Below, one piece after another: positions 57,353 to 64,000 of a stretch of DNA of 64,000 nt; the stretch's first letter is position 1; the number at the start of each line of letters is the position of its first letter. Origin of the DNA: Bryoerythrophyllum caledonicum. Lineage: Eukaryota > Streptophyta > Bryopsida > Pottiales > Pottiaceae. The stretch spans positions 10,060,028 through 10,124,027 of the forward strand of contig OZ020519.1 of assembly GCA_963971425.1 (NCBI GenBank), read 5' to 3'. The notes under the pieces were generated by a model. That model had not been told where the DNA came from. It made no database searches and was given only the letters and a program-made list of their open reading frames with translations. Position numbers and translations under genes: made by a program.

Positions 57353-58441
57353 TTACCTTGCGACACCATGATAACCCTTCCCGTGCACAACACCGTCGGC
57401 CAAGTTGGCTATCTCCCACCTGGGCATGGCCTTAAACAAGGCCTCTTGATTGTCAGTGACCTCTTGAACTGTTGCCAGGCGATACGTGGAAGGTAATGGC
57501 TCTCTGAAGCGGAACAGTTTGAAGGAGATACCTGCGCGGTCTTCAAGGCCTCCATGCTCCAAGTATCGGCCGTAGTTCTCACCCAAGTGCATGAGTACCA
57601 CTTGCAATGGCACCTGAAGGACTTCCCCATTCAGCAGGACCAGTTCTCTACTCTCGTAAAGCCTCTCGACCGTATTAGGAAGATCCAGATTGTCTCTGAT
57701 GTTTTCCATTTTAGTGCGCAATAGGCGGAAAATCCGAAGAAACTCGGATAGTAGAGCAAACCTGTTAGAATATACTTTACGGTTCCGCTCTATCACCTTC
57801 CTGGAGTCTTCCAGATCGCGAATCGTCGATTCCGTACCACGTATCGATTCGGCAAGGGAATTACGCCTAGCTCCCAAGTCTTGCAAACTTTCCCAAGTCG
57901 AATTGACGCGACTTCGAGCGTCATATAATCTCTTAGCCAGAGGTTCTCGTTGCGCAGTAAGTTCTTCCAATTCCAAGAGAATTTTTGCAGGTGTCCAAGA
58001 TAACCAGCGATCAACTACCTGCTTTTTTTGTATCTCCATCTCAATCTGATAGAGCTCTCTTTGCAGATCCTCAAGTTTCTTCTTGTCTTCGACAGCTGCG
58101 ACCTCACATTCCGCAAGCTCTGCATTGAGTGGATTAAGCTCTCCCTGCTTAGCCAGAATACTAGCACGGCAGTCGCCAATAGCACGATCCGCCTTCCGCA
58201 ACCGTTCATCATACAGGACCGATCCAGACTGCATCAATCCCGCCACCTCTTCCGTGATCTTCGTGAGCGCGTCCAGGTCAGGCTTCAGGGGTTCAAAGAA
58301 TTCCTCGTCGAAGGAGTCTTCATCTCTTTTGTGTAGAAATAAGCCACGCTCAAGTTCACCAATCACCCTCTCGACAAGGACTTCGCAACCTCCAGCAGAC
58401 TTGACCATCGTCACCCGATCATTCCGACTAGACAACGACAT
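57353..58441 (-). CDS. Coiled-coil protein of unknown function, 362 aa
   Basis: An intact single ORF from ATG 58441 (MSLSSRNDRVTMVKSAGG) to the stop at 57353. Residues about 75-250 are strongly heptad-like and charged, with long Leu/Glu/Arg/Lys helices (LEDLQRELYQIEMEIQKKQ; TIRDLEDSRKVIERNRKVY). The N-terminus (about 1-70) and a C-terminal part (about 265-362, with LGENYGRYLEHGGLEDRAG) look globular. No signal peptide or membrane span. It lies 3 kb from the 609-residue coiled-coil gene, and the segment upstream (58680-58975) shares the block found at the other coiled-coil loci. No sequence family is recognised. Membership in a common functional group is inference from shared upstream DNA and helical character. 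Confidence 0.7.
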   Translation of the reverse strand: MSLSSRNDRVTMVKSAGGCEVLVERVIGELERGLFLHKRDEDSFDEEFFEPLKPDLDALTKITEEVAGLMQSGSVLYDERLRKADRAIGDCRASILAKQGELNPLNAELAECEVAAVEDKKKLEDLQRELYQIEMEIQKKQVVDRWLSWTPAKILLELEELTAQREPLAKRLYDARSRVNSTWESLQDLGARRNSLAESIRGTESTIRDLEDSRKVIERNRKVYSNRFALLSEFLRIFRLLRTKMENIRDNLDLPNTVERLYESRELVLLNGEVLQVPLQVVLMHLGENYGRYLEHGGLEDRAGISFKLFRFREPLPSTYRLATVQEVTDNQEALFKAMPRWEIANLADGVVHGKGYHGVAR

Positions 58442-58679
58442 CGTCAGAACCGGTGGAACTCACACAGAACAAAAGAAAGACGGAGGAGTTGGATCAAACC
58501 GTGAATCAAGGTTAAGCTCTCCGTGGACCTCAAACCGGTGCTCCTTGATGACAAACACGCTACCTATGTCAAAAGCACCCGACATGCGAAGACAGCAGAT
58601 GAACCGACACACTGAAATCAAGAATTATTGTAGTGAAGAAAAAATACCCTGACCTTCGTAGGACTTATTAAATTAAGTT

Positions 58680-58975
58680 CCAACTCACATGAGTCTCATG
58701 CTCCCACAAGGAGCAGTCCGCAGTACAGTGGATAAGTGTAAACAGTCCGCTGAAAAGTGAACATCAGTACGAGCAAAGGCATGAGACTCGTTGGTCCCCG
58801 CATTTCGCAGCTCCACGTCCACTGTGCAGTACAATGAATTCGTAAACCCTGCGAAACGGAGAACACTTATCCTTAAACCAAAGGAACATCTACTGTGCAA
58901 TTTAAACCTCTCAGTTCATTTAATATATCAACACCCTCCGGTACATTAGAGTTATTAACCCTAAAAGGATCAAAT
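58680..58975. promoter_or_regulatory. Second copy of the coiled-coil locus upstream block
   Basis: AAACGGAGAACACTTATCC, AAAGGAACATCTA, CGGTACATTAGAGTTATTA and CTCACATGAGTCTCATGCTC match 17416-17600 and 60861-60960 piecewise. It lies immediately 5' of the minus-strand gene at 58441. Confidence 0.6.
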
Positions 58976-59955
58976 GTACCTATGGAAGAAGAAGAACTCT
59001 GGTCTCCAAAGGACACCGATGTGAATATAGTGTTTGTTCATTCTCTTCACTCAGCTTATGGCCACGGGACATAGGCATGTACTTATGGAGTATAAGTCTT
59101 TCCACTTTGACATCAATTATCTTTTAATTTTTACTGTCGAATATCACAAACTTTTGCGACATCATCTCATGTAAGTTTAGAAGATCCCACGGTTACAATC
59201 TCAAAGATTTCTTCTTGGTAGCTTTTAATCAATAGAATTTTCCTCAAAATTTGGATTTTAGAAGGTGGCTACTTTGTGTCAACCAAAAAGACTCGATGCA
59301 ACACCCTTCAAGGACCATGTGTCTTTCTCTATACACCAAAGCAGGGTGAGATATAAATACGGAAATATTTGCAAGGTGAAATTTCTCACCCAACATATTT
59401 TATCGGCCATGGGCATGGAACAAGCTAACGTAATCAAATTAGTAATTTGGAGTTACCAATGCCACCTTGCATCTATATTTGGACGTTGCCTACCCTACGT
59501 GGAGATCTACTTCGTACATAATTAATTCAAAATGGACTGTGTCCGAATTTCTTGGAAAATATATACATTTTGTCTAAGGTGATACCCATGTGATGCCAAG
59601 GTCATACTCATGTAATATCTATGTGATACTTGTGCAATATCTAGGTGATACCCATTATGTCCAAACCATTGTGCGAAGAAAAAATAAATAATTCGACACA
59701 AGGTAGTTGAAATAGACCTTGGGGTACGGTATACCTAGATGATTAATCCTGTAGCATGCTAGTTGGCTGACAAAGGACCATAATTTATGGAATAAACCCC
59801 GAAGTTAACCAAACCACCATGTTACTAAAAACAAGTGGACTTTCAGGTGTACAACCCATATTAGGGTTTTGGGGTGACAATCACTGTTTAAACCCTGAGT
59901 ACTTTAAGGAAAACTCCAATAGAGTAGAAATCCCTCTAAATTGCCATGGTCCTTA
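58976..59955. other. Intergenic, nothing recognised
   Basis: Contains a short patch of ATGTGATAC/GTGATACCCAT repeats at 59578-59655. No gene is supportable; the 86-codon ORF at 59265 has no recognisable character. Confidence 0.5.
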
Positions 59956-60847
59956 GAGCATCTCCACTGCGCGGCCTGGGAACCGGTCTTTATGGCGGTC
60001 AAAGGAAACAAAAAGTTGGGCCCGGAGTGACGCAGGCGGCCCATCGCCTCCACCGCAGAACTGATTTTTTTTTAAAAGCCTGTAAAAGCTCCACGTGGAA
60101 GCAACCCATTGGAGGTCGCGCCCGGTGAGGTTTCTGAGGAGGCCGCCATAAAACCCAATTATTCCGTTCCTTTTCAAGAAACTTGTTAAAAAAAAATGTC
60201 GTCCGTTCCTAGGCCCGCGGTGCAGCGCACATGCCACCCGGATACGGTGTACCAAAAAGGCCATGCCTCGACGGTTTAGGGTATTCTCTTAAAATACGTA
60301 GGCCACCCAGGGTTACCGTAGGCGACCGTCGCACATGCACAGGCTCCCCGCGCTGGAGCGCAGGCCACCTGCGATCCGCATCCCCATTTTTTCAATCATC
60401 CGCCCATTCTTCTTTCATCGTCTGCCCGATTTTTTATCATCCATTGCGAGGCAGGGCATGAGAGAAATCTAAGAACGATGCCAGGGAGAAGAGAGAACGA
60501 GAGCGCTGCCAAGAAGAATCCCTGAGAGAGTGGAAGTCGAGTGGCCAAGCTGCCGCGAACTGCTGCGACAGAGCACACCCGGCTGCAATGGATGATAAAA
60601 AATCGGGCAGACAATGAAAGAAGAACGGGCGGATGATTGGAAAAACGGGGATGCAGATCGCAGGTGGCCTGCGCTCCAGTGCGGGGAGCTTGTGCATGTG
60701 CGACGGTCGCCTACGGTAAGCCGTGGGTGGCCTATGTATTTTAAGAGAATACCCTAAACCGTTGAGGCATGGCCTTTTTGGTACACCGTACCCGGACCCC
60801 AAAACCGGGCAGGCCTGCCGGGACGGGGGCCCGCGGTGGAGCTGCTC
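59956..60847. mobile_element. 892-bp Tourist-like (PIF/Harbinger) foldback MITE
   Basis: Ends GAGCATCTCCACTGCG and the complement GAGCAGCTCCACCGCG, flanked by TTA (59953-59955 and 60848-60850). Internally, arms 60231-60445 and 60585-60800 are near-perfect inverted repeats of about 215 bp separated by about 140 bp, so a transcript would form a long hairpin. ORFs on both strands are by-products of the inverted repeat. Confidence 0.85.
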
Positions 60848-60860
60848 TTAACGGGTTAAA

Positions 60861-61317
60861 ACAAGTCTCCAGCTCACATGAGTGTCACGCTCACACGAGT
60901 AAAGCGGTCCGCTGAGGAGTGAAGTCGTGTCCAGTGCTCATCAGCATAGAGCACCACGCGGCTCCTTGCTGTACCGATACCTGGAGGGTCTAGACCCTCA
61001 TTTCTGATACACGAGCACGACCATGACAGTCGTTGGACTCCGCCTTCGCAATTCCAATCAGGCGCTCCACATGGATTTGTGCGAGACACGAGCATGAGCA
61101 AGAGTCTCGTTGGACCCGGCCTTTCGCAGCTTCAATCAGTTTCTAATAGAGACGTACGGAGAGCTCCTGATGGTGAGAGACACGAGAACGGCCTTTCGCA
61201 ACTCCACATGGATTTGTGTGCGAGAAACGAGCATGGGCAAGAGACTCGTTGGACCCCGCCTGTCGCAGCTCCTATCAGGCGCTCCACATGCGTTTCACAT
61301 GATACCAAACTGTGAAG
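60861..61317 (+). promoter_or_regulatory. Upstream region and minisatellite of the intact coiled-coil gene
   Basis: Starts with the shared block (CAAGTCTCCAGCTCACATGA; AAAGCGGTCCGCTGAGGAGT). It continues with degenerate copies of the same units as 17621-18250 (GGCCTTTCGCAGCTTCAATCA; GAGCTCCTGATGGTGAGAG; CTCCACATGGATTTGTG). Confidence 0.7.
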
Positions 61318-61439
61318 TATAAATTGAATTGGCGTAGCTCAGAGCAATCAATCGATCAGTACACATCTCCATCACATAGCTTGAAGTCTGAGTATCTTGT
61401 TGTTCAGTCCGACCTGGGCAGTCTTTAGTTTCTGTAAGC
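61318..61439 (+). promoter_or_regulatory. Core promoter and 5' UTR of the intact coiled-coil gene
   Basis: TATAAA at 61318-61323, about 117 bp before ATG 61440. The segment is conserved with 23935-24061 at the disrupted locus, supporting a functional promoter. Confidence 0.65.
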
Positions 61440-63269
61440 ATGGAGATAGTTGACGTACGCACTGAGGTGAATGACAAAGGGGTGATGGTTGTGCACAGTC
61501 CGAAAGGTCGCGAGGTCTATGAAATGACGAAGAAACCTCCGCCGACCTCGTACCTTGTAGAGCGTGCAATGGAGGATATCTTGGACGGCCTTGGCTTGGT
61601 GGATGTGCTTACCGAACTGAGCCGTGCATCGGATCTTTTGCACTTGGCTCACATGGGCGTCGCTGGGACTGGCGACTTGGCGGGCAGGATTGGGGAGCGT
61701 AAGAGGGAGTTAAGCAATTTGTGTATAAAATGTGAGGATACCATGTATGCCTTACAGGAGGGCAGCCTGGGTGTACTTGAAAGACTGACGGTAGTGTACA
61801 AGGATCTGCTAGCAAACAAAGAGTTGAGTGCACTTCAGAAGCTCACCAAGTGTGCTGTGGCGGCCCGCAAGATGGCTGCTAAGTGTGAGGAGCTGGCGTT
61901 AGGATTCGGAAAGACAAGGGACGATACTGACGACGACATAGTGGCTGTCGATGTAGCCGTAGGAGCGCAAGTGGTGCAGCTGAAAAAGTTGGCGGACGAT
62001 TACAGGAAGAATGAGACCGAAGAGCTGTCAGCACTGGTGGAAAGTGATTTATTGAAGTCGCAGATTGAGAAGATCGTGCAACACACCGCCTATTTGAAGG
62101 AGACCGAAGAGCTTGCAAATATGCGCGCTTTTCAAGCTGTTTTGATTGGTGCCTTATTTGCTCCGTTTTCATTAGTGGGAATAGTAGTTGGTGTACCGAC
62201 CAACCCGTCTAGTTTATTTTTACAGCAAGGATCACCCCCGCCTTCAAAAGGAAAAAATGGCTTGGAAGATTCTGGACAGCAGAAGAGTAAGGATGCGACA
62301 AAGGCCGGCGTCGATGACAAAGTATTGGAGGAAGCTAGCAACGCTGCCGAATCGGCGAGGGCCCGCGAAAAAGAAGCCCGTGAGAAGCAACGGACTTTGA
62401 CGGAGAAATTGTTCCTTGCCAAAGCTGACAGAGATGCGAAACAGAACCTGCTTGAAGCAGCAGAAGATGCCGACAAGACCGGAGCAGGGTACGAGGAGAA
62501 GGTGAGGAGGGCCAAGTCGGAATTGAAGACAGGTTCTCAAACGTTGGCAACTTTGCAGGCTGAGCAGGCGAGGGCTGAAAAGGATTTGGAGGCTGCTGAG
62601 GAGGCCTTGAAGGTTGCTGGTGAGAAAATGAAGGAACATACCGATCAGATCTCGCAAACACAGACTGAACTAGCGAAAGAAAGCGCCACCGAGTGGAGGG
62701 TGCTGGTCCAGCTGAGGATTACTAAGGAAAATAATCGTCGGGAAGCCCTTGTACATCTTGCAGGACTTACTTCGCTGCTCAAGTCCAACAAAGAAGAGGA
62801 ATCTGAAGCGGAGAAGTCGCGGGTTGCACTGGAGATTGCGCGTTCGGCACTCTCTGGCTTGTTCGTGGCCTTCATGGAGGCCAAGAAGTTCTGGGACAGG
62901 ATGATGAAGGTTTGTGAGGCGTTGGCGGACCCCAAAATGATAAAACAGGTGAAACGCATCATTGACCATGGAGGTAGTGATGAAGAGCGAATGCGGTTCT
63001 ACAGGAGTGAAAGGTTTGTAACACAGGCTGTGACCTACAATTCTCAATGGGTCGCTTTGACCACCGTTTGCGGCAAGCATGCCGAGGCATCTCGGACTGC
63101 ATTCCAGTCTGCATTGAAGAACATCAGAGAGTCGCCTAGCTTTGAAGCGGCGAGAGAGGGCGTCGCGCCACTCGCGGAGAGGCTCCTGGGAGAGATTCAC
63201 ACTGCTACACTCAAGTCCATTGAGAAACAGAGCAGACTCAAAGATGATGCCCAGAGGACATATACGTAA
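61440..63269 (+). CDS. Long coiled-coil protein with one central hydrophobic segment, 609 aa, intact family member
   Basis: A single uninterrupted ORF beginning MEIVDVRTEVNDKGVMVVHS. Residues 1-60 look globular. About 60-225 is helical (AAKCEELALGFGKTRDDTDD). Residues 230-255 are hydrophobic (AFQAVLIGALFAPFSLVGIV) and could form a membrane-inserting hairpin. A Ser/Pro/Lys-rich linker follows. About 295-440 is a long Ala/Glu/Lys coiled coil, and the C-terminal domain (LVHLAGLTSLL; FMEAKKFWDRM; LLGEIHTATLKSIEK) is also helical. There is no signal peptide. Helix-hydrophobic-helix architecture resembles several membrane-active alpha-helical protein classes, but no motif proves this and I assign no function. 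The disrupted paralogue (24062-46280) lacks exactly the hydrophobic part. Promoter and 3' UTR are conserved between the two. Confidence 0.8.
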   Translation: MEIVDVRTEVNDKGVMVVHSPKGREVYEMTKKPPPTSYLVERAMEDILDGLGLVDVLTELSRASDLLHLAHMGVAGTGDLAGRIGERKRELSNLCIKCEDTMYALQEGSLGVLERLTVVYKDLLANKELSALQKLTKCAVAARKMAAKCEELALGFGKTRDDTDDDIVAVDVAVGAQVVQLKKLADDYRKNETEELSALVESDLLKSQIEKIVQHTAYLKETEELANMRAFQAVLIGALFAPFSLVGIVVGVPTNPSSLFLQQGSPPPSKGKNGLEDSGQQKSKDATKAGVDDKVLEEASNAAESARAREKEAREKQRTLTEKLFLAKADRDAKQNLLEAAEDADKTGAGYEEKVRRAKSELKTGSQTLATLQAEQARAEKDLEAAEEALKVAGEKMKEHTDQISQTQTELAKESATEWRVLVQLRITKENNRREALVHLAGLTSLLKSNKEEESEAEKSRVALEIARSALSGLFVAFMEAKKFWDRMMKVCEALADPKMIKQVKRIIDHGGSDEERMRFYRSERFVTQAVTYNSQWVALTTVCGKHAEASRTAFQSALKNIRESPSFEAAREGVAPLAERLLGEIHTATLKSIEKQSRLKDDAQRTYT

Positions 63270-64000
63270 CCATTTGCATTCACCAGATTATACAAACCTA
63301 GCTTTTTCTTGGGTGCAAGTTAGAAAAAAAGAAAGAAGAACTCTGGTCCCGGTAGGGGGAATGCATGTGCAAGTTTCGTGCAAAGTGGTCTTCTTAGAAA
63401 GTGACTTCTGTTCTGAACAGAGACAGAATGTTTTGTAGTTGCTTTTATAATGTCATAAGGTAGAGGAACTATAACCGATCACTTAAGGTTTTTAGCATAT
63501 GATTTTGAGGCGTATAATCTGGAGGATTTTCCCCGTGTACATACAGAAGGTTATTGTTGAATGCAAAAGAAGTTAGAATTTTATTCCAAATATTGAAATA
63601 GTTACAATTTTTTTAGTGAAAAGTTGAAAACTGACCATAGTGGTGAGATAGGTGCAAATCCGATTACATCTCTTCTAATAATTGGAGATGGGCTTGTAGA
63701 ACAAGTAGAGGACACGCTAGCCGATACTAACGAATGGAATGTTGAGCCATGTGGGGAAATGGGCTCACATGGTTGGGAAACGGGCTCACATCATTGGGGG
63801 ATCTCCCTATTTACCTTGGTCGAGCGTTGCACCAAGCCTCAGCCTTGGGTGGTCCATTTTTCTGGTCTTTTAACTTTCGGCGCTATAGAGACTTTTTAAA
63901 GAATTTTTTTGGCTAAACTTGGGGCCTGTGGTCCCAAATTACCATTGGTGCCCCCCATATGATCAAATAGGCCCCCCTCCAACATAAAAATAGGGGCTGG
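63270..64000. other. 3' flank of the coiled-coil gene; nothing further recognised
   Basis: 63270-63450 matches the 3' flank of the disrupted paralogue (CTAGCTTTTTCT; AGTGACTTCTGTTCTGA). Beyond that there is no supportable feature to the window end. Confidence 0.55.

Noticed and set aside
60231..60802. ORFs on both strands with near-identical starts (MPPGYGVPKRPC / MGSGYGVPKRPC)
   Set aside because: They are mirror copies from the inverted arms of the Tourist-like element, with no conserved protein character.
61440..63269. Naming the coiled-coil gene as a pore-forming protein
   Set aside because: Only the helix-hydrophobic-helix layout suggests it; no diagnostic motif is visible, so no function is assigned.

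Overview
The window is eukaryotic nuclear DNA from a land plant, most likely a seed-free lineage such as a bryophyte. This placement is an inference. It rests on GT-AG introns, an AK6 fragment and an eIF2A-like gene of plant character, Ty1/copia, CACTA, MULE and PIF/Harbinger elements, and a DUF7869-type transposase-like gene. The AK6 and eIF2A copies are both broken. The sequence is a scaffold with one 200-base N gap at 50679-50878. Nearly all of it is accessory DNA: transposons, broken genes, and a small family of long coiled-coil proteins that has been a repeated insertion target.

Layout. 1-5122: a DUF7869-like gene with four in-frame stops, split by a 2.83-kb CACTA element with TSD AAT. 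5123-9589: AT-rich DNA in which I recognise nothing. 9590-10745: a decayed 2OG-Fe(II)-oxygenase-like gene. 11641-15653: a multi-exon eIF2A-like gene with lesions. 17416-46280: one coiled-coil gene, about 3 kb before insertions, exploded by four insertions whose target-site duplications I could place. These are Copia-1 (18251-23694, TSD GAGCT), a 14.66-kb MULE (24078-38737, 10-bp TSD AAAGTTGACG), Copia-2 (39327-44881, TSD GAATG) and a 422-bp MITE (44927-45348, TSD ACT). 46551-49346: an AT-rich TIR element containing a nested TTAA-flanked element. 50337-50614: an AK6 fragment. 51911-55418: a PIF/Harbinger transposase and its DNA-binding partner. 57353-58441 and 61440-63269: two intact coiled-coil genes. 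59956-60847: a Tourist-like foldback element.

The most unusual system is the MULE. It carries an intact transposase gene on the plus strand, with a WRKY/GCM1-like zinc finger. A divergent, roughly 15-exon gene on the minus strand combines a ParB-like motif with a permuted (motif IV before motif I) DNA adenine/cytosine-N4 methyltransferase-like module. An intron of that gene holds six perfect 18-bp palindromes spaced 127-130 bp apart. A second theme is decay: several genes keep one reading frame over kilobases but carry stops that are all explainable by C:G to T:A changes.
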